Positions 12,867 to 20,535 of a stretch of DNA of 50,492 bases are shown piece after piece; the first letter of the stretch is position 1; every line of letters begins with the position of its first letter. Origin of the DNA: Roseospira goensis. Lineage in GTDB: Bacteria; Pseudomonadota; Alphaproteobacteria; Rhodospirillales; Rhodospirillaceae. The stretch spans positions 1-50,492 of the forward strand of contig NZ_JACIGI010000026.1 of the NCBI RefSeq assembly GCF_014197795.1. Direction: 5' to 3'. A program made the position numbers and the translations under genes. Below the pieces are notes generated by a model. It was given only the letters and a program-made list of their open reading frames with translations. It searched no databases and was not told the origin of the DNA.

Positions 12867-13873
12867 GGTTCCATCTGCTCCGGGAGCGGCCGCGCGGCCG
12901 CGCCCGCGTCCTCTCCAAGCCCCGTCCCGCGGCCCGGCTGACCCGGCCCCGGCGGCCCCTGATCGCGCATGGTAGCACCTTCCCGGCCGGGTTGGGGACC
13001 CTGCGCGGGCGCCGCCGGCGCGGGGCTCGCCGGGTCGCGCGGCGGCGGGTCGATCGGAACGGCGTCGGCCGGCGCGCGGCCGAGATCCGGGTCCCAGCGC
13101 GTGACGTCGACGACCCGGAAGGTCAGCCGCAGCCACGCCGGATCGCCCGGGGCCAGCCCGACGATCACCGATCCGGGCGCGGCCCCGCGCGCCGCCATCG
13201 TGGCGCCGAAGACACCGGCGCGCCGGGTCGCGAGATCGTCGCCGGACACCGGCAGGCGCCCCGGTCCGGGCCCGGTGTCGCCCTCGGGCGCGGTCTGCAG
13301 CACCACGGCCATCTCGAACCGCCGTCCGGTCGGCGCCCCGGCCAGGGCGGCCACCACGCTGTCGAGCATGGCCGCGCGCCGGTCCCGCAGCCGGGCGGCG
13401 CCGGGTTGGAACACCGCCTCCGTGCGCAGCGCCAGTTCGACGGCGCGGCCCGGGTTGATGCGCTCGACCCGCACCGACGGCACGTCGGCGCGAAACAGGT
13501 CGGTGACCAGCGCGATGACCGTCTCGGCGGCGCGGGCCTGGCCGGTCAGGTCGTCCAACGGCAGCGGGCCGGGCCGCGCCTCTTCCGCGTCGCGTGACGC
13601 CGAGAAGGTGAGGGTCAGACTGTCCAGCACCGCGCTGGCGCGCTGGCGTTCCAGGCTGGACAGCGCATTGAGCATGATGAAAAACGCCAGCAGCAGAAGG
13701 TACAGGGCGAGGAACAGCGCGATCGAGCCGCGCGCCACCGGGGCCACGGCCCAGCCCCCCGGATCGCCGCCGTCGCCCCCTGTCCACGGGCGGCCCGGCG
13801 CACCGGGCGCGGACACCCCCGCAGACACCCCAGAGGCGCCTGACGGGCGGCGCGGCGGCATGCCCCCCGCCAT
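12863..13873 (-). CDS. MotB-like membrane protein lacking the channel aspartate
   Basis: The 336-aa product has a Pro/Gly-rich N-terminus, one membrane helix at about 50-71 (SIALFLALYLLLLAFFIMLN) followed by NALSSLERQRASAV, then a degenerate OmpA-like region (VFQPGAARL, later LATRRAGVFGATM) and a disordered tail. The residue aligned with the MotB channel Asp is Ala56, so it probably cannot conduct ions alone. The start is uncertain: ATG at 13873 follows one base after the stop of a 13-codon leader, and a GTG at 13888 in the same frame is possible. It overlaps the next gene by ATGA. It may form a mixed dimer with, or regulate, the Asp-containing partner. Confidence 0.7.
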   Translation of the reverse strand: MAGGMPPRRPSGASGVSAGVSAPGAPGRPWTGGDGGDPGGWAVAPVARGSIALFLALYLLLLAFFIMLNALSSLERQRASAVLDSLTLTFSASRDAEEARPGPLPLDDLTGQARAAETVIALVTDLFRADVPSVRVERINPGRAVELALRTEAVFQPGAARLRDRRAAMLDSVVAALAGAPTGRRFEMAVVLQTAPEGDTGPGPGRLPVSGDDLATRRAGVFGATMAARGAAPGSVIVGLAPGDPAWLRLTFRVVDVTRWDPDLGRAPADAVPIDPPPRDPASPAPAAPAQGPQPGREGATMRDQGPPGPGQPGRGTGLGEDAGAAARPLPEQMEP

Positions 13874-13874
13874 G

Positions 13875-13916
13875 CTAGCGGACGGCACCGGTCGGGACGG
13901 ACGCGCCGTCGGTCAT
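13875..13916 (-). CDS. Possible 13-codon leader peptide before the MotB-like operon
   Basis: An ATG at 13916 lies 6 nt from a strong GGAGG (13923-13927) and encodes MTDGASVPTGAVR before a TAG that ends one base ahead of the MotB-like ATG at 13873. It carries the best ribosome site of the region, so it may drive translation of the operon by coupling. Alternatively it is the true N-terminus and a one-base shift separates it from the body, either by frameshifting or sequence error. Confidence 0.4.
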   Translation of the reverse strand: MTDGASVPTGAVR

Positions 13917-14031
13917 CGCACACCTCCAGTCGCCGCGTCACGCCGCTTCGGCGCTGCCTCGGAGTCGGCGCCACGGTCCGTTCAGGATGGCATGGAGGCC
14001 CTAAACAAATGCTTTCGCCGTGGACCACCGA

Positions 14032-14092
14032 CCCGGCGCGATCGTCCCGGCGCGATCATCCCAGCACGATCATCCCGGCACGATGGCCCCGG
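14032..14092. repeat. 14-bp tandem repeat, 4.4 copies
   Basis: Units begin at 14032, 14046, 14060 and 14074, with a five-base remnant at 14088. Each contains CGATC or CGATG, and the units differ at two to four positions. The repeat is non-coding and lies about 120-180 bp upstream of the MotB-like operon leader. Confidence 0.75.
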
Positions 14093-14203
14093 ACCGGGGG
14101 GGCCTGCGGCGACACGGCAGCGGCACGACGGCATGCGCACCCGCGGGCGGCGCCGTGCCGGCGCGGCCTCGCGGACGGTCGGCCCAGCGGGCTCCGGCGA
14201 CCG

Positions 14204-14222
14204 CCGCCCCGCTGATGGCGGG
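14204..14222 (-). terminator. Hairpin after the CheY-like gene
   Basis: A 7-bp stem (GCCCCGC/GCGGGGC) with loop TGATG starts about 22 nt beyond the stop codon. There is no T tract, so termination strength is doubtful. Confidence 0.4.
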
Positions 14223-14244
14223 GCAACGGACCCCGACCGCGGGA

Positions 14245-14634
14245 TCAGAAGTCGCCGAGGACGCTGGCCATCTTGGACTTCAGGGTCTCGGCGTTGAACG
14301 GCTTCACGATGTAGTTCGACACGCCGGCTTCCTTGGCCGCGATCACGTTCTCAGACTTGGACTCCGCCGTCACCATGATGAACGGCGTGCCCTTCAGCTT
14401 GGCGTCCGCCCGCACCTCGCGCAGGAGCTGGAGCCCGGTCATCGGCTCCATATTCCAGTCGGAAATGATGAGGCCGTATTCGTTGCCGGACCGCAATTGC
14501 TGCAGGGCCTGGCTGCCGTCCATCGCCTCGTCGATATTGTTGAAACCGAGCTGACGCAGCAGGTTCCGGATGATCCGGAGCATGGTCTTGTAGTCATCCA
14601 CGATGAGGATGCGCATGTTATGATCGACGGCCAT
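14245..14634 (-). CDS. CheY-like single-domain response regulator
   Basis: The 129-aa receiver domain has the acidic pair Asp13-Asp14, phospho-acceptor Asp59 (in IISDWNMEPMTG), Thr89 (in IMVTAES) and Lys111 (in YIVKPF), with no output domain. CheY proteins carry the signal from CheA to the FliM switch, and the adjacent motE/fliM operon supports a motility role. The ATG at 14634 follows GAGGAGAACG; a longer in-frame start at 14670 lacks a ribosome site. Single-domain receivers also act in other pathways, so the exact partner is not proven. Confidence 0.92.
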   Translation of the reverse strand: MAVDHNMRILIVDDYKTMLRIIRNLLRQLGFNNIDEAMDGSQALQQLRSGNEYGLIISDWNMEPMTGLQLLREVRADAKLKGTPFIMVTAESKSENVIAAKEAGVSNYIVKPFNAETLKSKMASVLGDF

Positions 14635-14792
14635 CGTTCTCCTCACTCGCGTACGCGGCGTCTCATCCACCCGATCCTGGACGCAGCCCGTCCCGGCTAC
14701 TTAATGGAAGCGGACGCGCCCGTGCAAGTCCCCTTTTTGTGTCGCGGTTTGGGTGATCGGCGCCGCGGCTGCCGCGGCGCCCCGCCCGGGTG

Positions 14793-15695
14793 TCAGGGCA
14801 AGGCGGCCTCCTGCTCCGGGGCCATCGGATCGCGGCCGGGCAGAGCGCGCCGGCGCGCCAGTTCTGTGGTCACTTCCTTCGCCCGGGTCGGCGTCATCTC
14901 GGCCAGAATGGCGGCGGACGAGCGCTCCTTCATGTTCTCGATGACGGTCAGCAGGATCGGCATCTCAAGGTCATTGAAGATGCGCGCGGCGTCCTTCGGC
15001 TTCATGGTGGCGTAGATGCTGACGAGCTGGTCGATCTGGGCCTGTTCCTGGGCCGAATGCTGCTCCAGCAGGCCCTGGATGACGCCCTCAAGCTCCTTCA
15101 ACTCGCCGATCCGGGTCTCGATACGCCGTTCGGCGGCCTGCAGCAGGGCCTCGCGATTGGTCAACTCGCGTTCCACGGCGTCCAGTTCCTCCCGCCGTTC
15201 GGCCAGCCGTTGCAGGAGGTTGATCTCGGACTGCGTGAAGCCCGGCGGGGTGACGCCGGCCGCGGCCTCGGCTGCCATGTCGGGAGCACCATTGGCGGGC
15301 GGCGGCGGCATGCCGCCGGGCGTGGCCGGACCGATCGGCTCGGCTTCCGGACCCACCCGCTCGGGCGCCGCCGTCACCTGCGGGGTGGGCGCCGGCGTGG
15401 CGGACCGGCCGGTCTCGACGGCCAGCGCCTGACTCTGACCGACATGGATGGTCGCCACCCAGCCGTTGAGATCCTCGTACAGCGCGCCGATGCGCACCGA
15501 CAGCATGAGCACACCGGCGACGATCACCGCCTGAAGCACGCCGAACCGCGGCAGCCCGCGCCGCTGCGCCCGCCGGCTCCCGGCCAATGGCCGCGCGCCG
15601 GGGCGCTGGCGGGACCCGGCGGCGGCGCCTGTCGCGCTCCGGCCCTTCGTCCGCCCGGCGGTCCTGCTCCGGCTCGCTGCACTGGCCTGCGCCAT
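14793..15695 (-). CDS. motE: MotE family flagellar protein (MgtE N-domain-like)
   Basis: The 300-aa product has a basic N-terminus and one membrane helix at about 50-70 (VLQAVIVAGVLMLSVRIGAL). A Pro/Ala linker, a coiled coil (about 165-220, ERREELDAVERELTNRE) and an MgtE-N-like helical domain follow (IYATMKPKDAARIFNDLE, ILAEMTPTRAKEVTTEL). MotE proteins act in the periplasm as chaperone-like factors for motor proteins such as MotC in rhizobia. The ATG at 15695 follows AAGGGGAT. An upstream in-frame ATG at 15719 lies inside a 17-bp tandem duplication. The gene follows DUF6468, fliM and fliL in the same direction. Confidence 0.85.
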   Translation of the reverse strand: MAQASAASRSRTAGRTKGRSATGAAAGSRQRPGARPLAGSRRAQRRGLPRFGVLQAVIVAGVLMLSVRIGALYEDLNGWVATIHVGQSQALAVETGRSATPAPTPQVTAAPERVGPEAEPIGPATPGGMPPPPANGAPDMAAEAAAGVTPPGFTQSEINLLQRLAERREELDAVERELTNREALLQAAERRIETRIGELKELEGVIQGLLEQHSAQEQAQIDQLVSIYATMKPKDAARIFNDLEMPILLTVIENMKERSSAAILAEMTPTRAKEVTTELARRRALPGRDPMAPEQEAALP

Positions 15696-15706
15696 CGGGA
15701 TCCCCT

Positions 15707-15740
15707 TTGCGTTGGACATGCTCTTGCGTTGGACATGCTC
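15707..15740. repeat. 17-bp perfect tandem duplication at the motE start
   Basis: TTGCGTTGGACATGCTC occurs at 15707-15723 and again at 15724-15740 with no spacer. It duplicates an ATG on the minus strand. Because 17 is not a multiple of three, the two ATGs lie in different frames, and only the one at 15719 is in frame with motE. Confidence 0.8.
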
Positions 15741-15854
15741 TGCGGTGGGCATGGATCGGACCGCCCGGCACCGGGCCGCCCGCAAGACTGTCGAGCGCCA
15801 CTACAGCAGAGAGGCGTTAAGAAACCTGAAATGCAGACCCGCCGCGGGGGCGGA

Positions 15855-16421
15855 TCAGCGCACGGATTGAAGGGCGCGCAGGAGTTCGCGCTCGGCGTCG
15901 GAGCGTTCGTCCTCGACGAAGAAATCGTCGTCGGTGTCCTCAGTGACGGGCGCCGGCCGCTCGCCGCCCCCGGCGCGGCCGGGCACCGGCGGCGGCGCCG
16001 GCACCGACGGCCCCGAGGCCGGCGCCGCGCCCGCGGTCCCGCCCCCCCGTCCACGGCGTTCGCCGGGGCGCGGCGTGGCGCGGACCCCAGAGCCCGCCCC
16101 GCGCCCGGCGCGCGTCCCGTCCTCCAGAGTGCCGAGCACGCTCTCGGCCCGGTCCACCATGAAGGCCAGGTCGTCACGCAGCGTCTGGGCCTTCTCGACC
16201 CGGTCCTGCAACGCGCGGCCGGCGTCGTCGGCCGCCTTGCGCAGTTTCGGAATCCCCGATTCCGCACGGTGCGTGGCCTCGTTGAAGTTGCCGATCAGGC
16301 GCGCCAGTTCGTCGCGGTTGCGGCGCAGGTCGGCGAGCCGCCCGTTGAGGATCCAGGCGAAAACGATGGTCGGCACCAGGAGCGCGACGATGACGATATC
16401 GAGAATCAGGCTGAGGGACAT
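15855..16421 (-). CDS. DUF6468 protein of the flagellar locus
   Basis: The 188-aa product begins MSLSLILDIVIVALLVPTIV, a single N-terminal membrane helix, followed by a charged helical region (LRRNRDELARLIGNFNEAT; RVEKAQTLRDDLAFMVDRAE) and a disordered tail with an acidic end (EDTDDDFFVEDE). This matches the small protein found between fliM and motE in Rhodospirillales; its role is not established. The ATG at 16421 follows GAGAGGCGAAC. The gene lies 142 bp after fliM and 160 bp before motE in the same direction. A structural or assembly role near the C-ring is inferred from position. Confidence 0.75.
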   Translation of the reverse strand: MSLSLILDIVIVALLVPTIVFAWILNGRLADLRRNRDELARLIGNFNEATHRAESGIPKLRKAADDAGRALQDRVEKAQTLRDDLAFMVDRAESVLGTLEDGTRAGRGAGSGVRATPRPGERRGRGGGTAGAAPASGPSVPAPPPVPGRAGGGERPAPVTEDTDDDFFVEDERSDAERELLRALQSVR

Positions 16422-16563
16422 GTTCGCCTCTCGTGCGCGGACCCGGGCCATCCGGCTGCCCCGCGATGGATGGGCGTCGGACTCCGGTCCGCCGGCGCGT
16501 CCGACCCGGGCGCCGGCGGCATGAACACTTGCGGCCTTGCGGACGCGACGACTGCGGCGCCGC

Positions 16564-17766
16564 TCACATCGGCTTGGCCTTCTGGGGCGCCTTTTGATCG
16601 ACGCGGATGGCGATGTTGCTGCCGCGCCGCCCCATGCGGCCGGAGAACATCGGCACATCGCCGCAGCGCAGCATCACCGCCGAGTCCGGCGTGGCATTGA
16701 ACATGATCTGGGAGCCGACCTCCAGATTGAGGATGTGGCGCAGCGGCAGTTCGACCTCGTCCAGGATGGCCTCCATCTCCACCTCGGTGAACCACATCTC
16801 CTCGGCCAGGTGGGTTTCCCAGATGGAGTCACGGCCGAACTTCTCGCCCATGAACATCTGCAACAGCAGCTCGCGCACGGGCTCCAGGGTGGCGTAGGGG
16901 ATCAGCAGCTCCAGGCGGCCGCCGCGATCTTCCATGTCGATGCGCAGCTTGGCCACGATGGCGGCGTTGGCGGGCCGCGAGATGGTGGCGAAGCGCGGGT
17001 TGGTCTCCAGCCGCTCGAAGCGGAAGGTGACCGGCGAGAGCGGATCGAACGCCGCCGACAGGTCAGCGAGGACAACGTGCACCAATCGCTCGACCAGATT
17101 GCGTTCTATGGTGGTGTACGGCCGACCCTCGATGCGCATCGCCGCGGTGCCGCGCCGGCCGCCCAACAGCACGTCGACGATCGAATAGATCATCGAGGAA
17201 TCGATGGTGAGCAGGCCAGAGTTGTCCCACTCTTCGGCCTTGAACACCGACAGCATCGCGGGCAGCGGAATAGAGTTCAGGTAGTCACCGAACCGCAGCG
17301 ACAGGATATTGTCCAGCGAGACCTCGACATTGTCCGAGGTGAAGTTGCGCAAGGACGTGGACATCATCCGAACCAGCCGGTCGAACACCACCTCCAGCAT
17401 CGGCAGGCGTTCATAGGACACCAGGGCGCTGTTCAGGATCGCCTGGATGCCCGACTTGTCGGCGCTGACCTCCTCGCTTTCGTCGAAGCCCAGCAGGCTG
17501 TCGATCTCGTCCTGATTGAGGACGCGGGTGCTTTCTCGGCCGGTCCCGCCGCCCCCGGCCTCACCCTCCTTGTCATCCTCCTCATCGCCGAGCATGGCTT
17601 CCCATTCGGCGGCCATGGCGTCGGACGTGCCGCCACCGTCATCGCCCGCGCCGGACTCGGCGGCCTCACCGCCCTCTTCCTCCTCCACCATGGCGGCCCA
17701 TTCGGCCATCATGGCTTCCTCGTCTTCCTTGCTGACCTCGCGGCCGGGTTCGTCGGACGGCGTCAT
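16564..17766 (-). CDS. fliM: Flagellar motor switch protein FliM with extended N-terminus
   Basis: FliM forms the C-ring, binds phospho-CheY through its N-terminal peptide and sets rotation direction. The CheY-binding motif LNQDEIDSLLG lies here at residues 83-93 instead of near residue 1. The preceding extension is acidic and contains two similar blocks, AMMAEWAAM (18-26) and AMAAEWEAM (50-58), each followed by Glu/Asp runs. The remainder is canonical (GDYLNSIPLPAMLSVF, SMIYSIVDVLLGG, LPLRHILNLEVGSQI, and a SpoA-type C-terminus). The length is 400 aa, against about 330-350 usually. The ATG at 17766 follows GAGGA. It sits 76 bp after fliL. Confidence 0.96.
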   Translation of the reverse strand: MTPSDEPGREVSKEDEEAMMAEWAAMVEEEEGGEAAESGAGDDGGGTSDAMAAEWEAMLGDEEDDKEGEAGGGGTGRESTRVLNQDEIDSLLGFDESEEVSADKSGIQAILNSALVSYERLPMLEVVFDRLVRMMSTSLRNFTSDNVEVSLDNILSLRFGDYLNSIPLPAMLSVFKAEEWDNSGLLTIDSSMIYSIVDVLLGGRRGTAAMRIEGRPYTTIERNLVERLVHVVLADLSAAFDPLSPVTFRFERLETNPRFATISRPANAAIVAKLRIDMEDRGGRLELLIPYATLEPVRELLLQMFMGEKFGRDSIWETHLAEEMWFTEVEMEAILDEVELPLRHILNLEVGSQIMFNATPDSAVMLRCGDVPMFSGRMGRRGSNIAIRVDQKAPQKAKPM

Positions 17767-17842
17767 GGGGGCGGTGTCCTCGATCGTCGCTCGTGTGCGG
17801 TCGGACGACGGCGGCGCGGCCACGCGGGGCCGGGCTGCCCGG

Positions 17843-18415
17843 TCACTGGACCAGCATCTCCTTGAACAGAACGGCGTTCACGCGCGCCGGCCGGACCGCG
17901 TTGCCGACCCGGCGCAACAGCTCCTCGCGCACGCGGTAGATCCCGGCGGCCCCCTGAAGGTCCTCCACCCGCAGTTCACGCAGGAAGACCTGGAAGTTGT
18001 CGATGACGCGCGGCATGACCTCCTCGACGCGGGCAACGTCGGCCTGGCTGGCCAGTTCCAGACTCACCCTGACCTTCAGGTAATGCTGCTGGCGCCCGCC
18101 GGTGTTCAGGTCAACCACCATCTCCGGCAGGTCGTAGAACACGGTCTGGCCGAGCGCCCCGGCCGCGCCGTCGTGGCCGTTGCCGCCCCCCCCGTGGCCG
18201 TCGTCGGCGCTCTCAGCCTTGTCGCCGCCGGCCACCATCTCCATCACCGGATCGAGCACACCGGTGAAGAACGCCCCGGCCGCCCCGCCGATGACCAGCA
18301 GCAGCGGCAGGATGATGATGAGCAGCTTGCGCTTGCCGCCGGAGGACTTGCCTTCCTCTTCGAAACCATCGTCGCCGTCGGCGTCGTAGTCGTCTTCTTC
18401 CAGGTCGTCGGCCAT
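17843..18415 (-). CDS. fliL: Flagellar basal body-associated protein FliL
   Basis: The 190-aa inner-membrane protein surrounds stator units and supports torque. It has an acidic N-terminus, a membrane helix at about 29-52 (LLIIILPLLLVIGGAAGAFF), a Gly/His-rich spacer and the FliL domain (FYDLPEMVVDLNTGGR, LKVRVSLELA, VMPRVIDNFQVFLRELRVEDL, ending VNAVLFKEMLVQ). The ATG at 18415 is preferred, with GAAGAG upstream; an in-frame ATG at 18427 is possible. It is the first gene of the fliL-fliM-DUF6468-motE run and diverges from flgF. Confidence 0.95.
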   Translation of the reverse strand: MADDLEEDDYDADGDDGFEEEGKSSGGKRKLLIIILPLLLVIGGAAGAFFTGVLDPVMEMVAGGDKAESADDGHGGGGNGHDGAAGALGQTVFYDLPEMVVDLNTGGRQQHYLKVRVSLELASQADVARVEEVMPRVIDNFQVFLRELRVEDLQGAAGIYRVREELLRRVGNAVRPARVNAVLFKEMLVQ

Positions 18416-18800
18416 CGCTCTTCGCATCCGCTCGCGGGCGCAGCCCCAGGGTCGGCGTCGCGACGGTCCTCCGTCCCGAGCCCACCGGGTCGGCGCCCCC
18501 GCTGCCTCGACAGACCGGAGGACGCCCGACGCGGCGCGTCCGCGTCCCGATACGCCCCCTCCGGCTCCGCAGAGGCTAGGGCGGCACTCCTTAAGATTTC
18601 GTTCAGCGGGTCGCGCCCCCGGCAAGAACTGCCCGGCAACGGACACCGGGGCGGCAGACGCACCGGGGGCCGGCACCGCCCGTGCCGCCGCGATCCACCG
18701 CTACGCTCTTGCGGGCATCGCTGGCACGCGTCCTGCATGACCCGTGGCGCGTCGGGCCCCGTGCGGGCCGCGCCGGCATTCCAAGAGGACCGTCGAGGCC
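18416..18800. other. 385-bp divergent region between fliL and flgF
   Basis: No gene is supported. A strong sigma-54 promoter faces flgF (18722-18737). No equally good sigma-54 site faces fliL: the nearest match, around 18621-18636, has the wrong GG-GC spacing. Confidence 0.6.
18722..18737 (+). promoter_or_regulatory. Sigma-54 (RpoN) promoter for the flgF operon
   Basis: TGGCACGCGTCCTGCA matches the consensus TGGCACG-N4-TTGCA at all positions but one. The GG at 18723-18724 and GC at 18735-18736 have exact -24/-12 spacing. Transcription would start near 18748, giving a leader of about 50 nt before flgF. Class II/III flagellar operons in alphaproteobacteria commonly use this sigma factor with an activator such as FlbD. 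Confidence 0.85.
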
Positions 18801-19544
18801 ATGCAGACACCCTCCTACATCGCCCTGTCCCGCCAGACCGCCCTGTGGCGCCAGATGGACGTGGTGGCGACCAACGTCGCCAACATGAACACGCCGGGCT
18901 ACAAGGCCGAGGGCATGATGTTCTCCGAGTACCTGGCCCGCTCCCGCGGCAGCGAGGGCGCCGGCTCGGACAGGCTGTCTTACACCATCGACTTCGGCAC
19001 CGTCCGCGACCTTGCGCGCGGGCCGATGGAGGCGACCGGCAATCCGCTGGACCTGGCCCTCAACGGCGAAGGCTATTTCGAGGTGGAGACCGACTTCGGC
19101 CGCTTCTACACCCGCAACGGCCGCCTGATGCTGGACCAGGACGGGATGATCGTGACCTCGTCCGGCCATCCGGTGATGAGCACCGACGACACCCCGTTCT
19201 TCATCGCCCCCAACGAGACCACCGTCACCGTCGCCCGCGACGGCACCGTCTCCACCGAGAACGGCGCCATCGGGCAACTGCGCGTGGTCTCGTTCGAGGA
19301 CGAACAGGCGCTGCTGCGGGTTCAGGCCGGGATGTACGACGCCGGCGAGCAGGAGGCCCAGGACGTCGCCCGGGTGACCGTGGAACAGGGCATGCTGGAG
19401 GGCTCGAATGTGGAGCCCACGGCCCAGATCACGCACATGATCCAGGTGCACCGGGCCTACGAGTCGGTGCAGCGCATGATCGAGGCGGAATCGGAGCGCC
19501 AGAAGCAGGCGATCAAGACCTTCACCGGGTCGTCGGGCGCCTAG
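18801..19544 (+). CDS. flgF: Flagellar basal-body rod protein FlgF
   Basis: The 247-aa proximal rod subunit is exported by the flagellar type III system. The N-terminus has the rod signature (WRQMDVVATNVANMNTPGYKAE), followed by NPLDLALNGEGYFEV and FYTRNGRLMLDQDG; the C-terminus has the paired helix EGSNVEPTAQITHMIQVHRAYE typical of FlgF/FlgG. The ATG at 18801 is preceded by AGAGGA. It is the first gene behind the sigma-54 promoter. Its stop codon touches the GCCGATCGCGATCGGC palindrome. Confidence 0.96.
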   Translation: MQTPSYIALSRQTALWRQMDVVATNVANMNTPGYKAEGMMFSEYLARSRGSEGAGSDRLSYTIDFGTVRDLARGPMEATGNPLDLALNGEGYFEVETDFGRFYTRNGRLMLDQDGMIVTSSGHPVMSTDDTPFFIAPNETTVTVARDGTVSTENGAIGQLRVVSFEDEQALLRVQAGMYDAGEQEAQDVARVTVEQGMLEGSNVEPTAQITHMIQVHRAYESVQRMIEAESERQKQAIKTFTGSSGA

Positions 19545-19545
19545 A

Positions 19546-19561
19546 GCCGATCGCGATCGGC
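19546..19561. repeat. Second copy of the GATC-rich palindrome, at the flgF stop
   Basis: GCCGATCGCGATCGGC follows the flgF TAG directly, sharing CTAGAGCCGATCGCGATCGG with the copy at the TPR-gene stop. The right arm diverges after the core. It may form a hairpin between flgF and flgG. Confidence 0.6.
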
Positions 19562-19703
19562 CCGAGACCGGGACACAGCGAAGCAGGGGGTGGCACCCGG
19601 CCACGGCCGCCCCGGACAGTGAATGAGGCCGAGACCAAGGCCGAACGGCTCCCCGCCCCGCGCGGGACGGGTCGCAAAGCGGAACAGACGGGCGGAGGAG
19701 ATC

Positions 19704-20489
19704 ATGCGGTCGCTCAACATCGGTGCCACCGGCATGCTGGCGCAGCAGCAGAACGTGGAAGTCATTTCCAACAACATCGCCAACATGAACACGACGGCCT
19801 ACACGCGCCGCCGCACCGAGTTCCAGGACCTGCTCTACCAGACCCTGCGCCGCGCCGGCTCCACCTCGTCCGACACCGGCGACATCGTGCCGGCGGGCGT
19901 GCAGGTCGGCCTCGGCGTCAAGACCGCCGCCGTCTATCGCATCACCGAGCAGGGCAGCATGCTCAACACCAACAACAGCCTGGACCTGGCCATCGAGGGC
20001 AAGGGCTACTTCCAGGTCGATCTGCCCTCCGGCGAGACCGGCTACACGCGCGACGGCTCGTTCCAGCTCAGCCCCGACGGCGAGGTGGTCACCCACGACG
20101 GCTACAAGGTCCAGGGCATCCAGGCGATCCCGAACGAAGCCGTCAGCATCACCATCAACAAGTCGGGCGAGGTGCTCTACAAGCTGGACGGCCAGAACGC
20201 GCTCCAGAACGCCGGCCAGATTCAGCTCGGCATCTTCCCCAACGAGGCCGGCCTCAACCCGGAAGGCGACAACATCTACACCGAGACCGAGGCCTCCGGC
20301 GCGCCCGCCGCCAACAACCCGGGCCAGCCCGGCTACGGCACCGTGCTCCAGGGCTTCCTGGAGACCTCGAACGTCAACGTGGTGGCGGAGATCACCGAAC
20401 TGGTGAGCGCCCAGCGCGCCTACGAGATGAACTCCAAGACCATCACGACCTCCGACGAGATGATGTCCACCGTCTCGCGCATGAAGTAA
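19704..20489 (+). CDS. flgG: Flagellar basal-body distal rod protein FlgG
   Basis: The 261-aa distal rod subunit has the N-terminal export and assembly signature (MRSLNIGATGMLAQQQNVEV, ISNNIANMNTTAYTRRR), NSLDLAIEGKGYFQV, TRDGSFQLSPDGEVV, and a C-terminal ELVSAQRAYEMNSKTI helix. The ATG at 19704 follows GGAGGAGATC. It is 159 bp after flgF and 46 bp before flgA in the same operon. Confidence 0.98.
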   Translation: MRSLNIGATGMLAQQQNVEVISNNIANMNTTAYTRRRTEFQDLLYQTLRRAGSTSSDTGDIVPAGVQVGLGVKTAAVYRITEQGSMLNTNNSLDLAIEGKGYFQVDLPSGETGYTRDGSFQLSPDGEVVTHDGYKVQGIQAIPNEAVSITINKSGEVLYKLDGQNALQNAGQIQLGIFPNEAGLNPEGDNIYTETEASGAPAANNPGQPGYGTVLQGFLETSNVNVVAEITELVSAQRAYEMNSKTITTSDEMMSTVSRMK

Positions 20490-20535
20490 CCACCCCCGAA
20501 CCAGCCGGACCGGTCTCCGTCCGGAGGGAGTCGCC

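Larger units (their letters stand above)
13917..14244. other. 328-bp intergenic region with a 14-bp tandem repeat
   Basis: Four full copies and one partial copy of a 14-bp unit (CCCGGCGCGATCAT and variants) lie at 14032-14092. A hairpin follows at 14204-14222, just downstream of the CheY-like gene. The rest must hold the promoter of the MotB-like operon, but I see no convincing sigma-54 or sigma-70 hexamers. Confidence 0.6.

Noticed and set aside
13886-13888. GTG start for the first MotB-like gene
   Set aside because: It is in frame, but has no ribosome site; the ATG at 13873 coupled to the leader frame is more plausible. Kept as an alternative.
18600-18640. Sigma-54 promoter facing fliL
   Set aside because: A GG and GC pair exists on the minus strand, but the spacing is one base short and the flanking consensus is poor.
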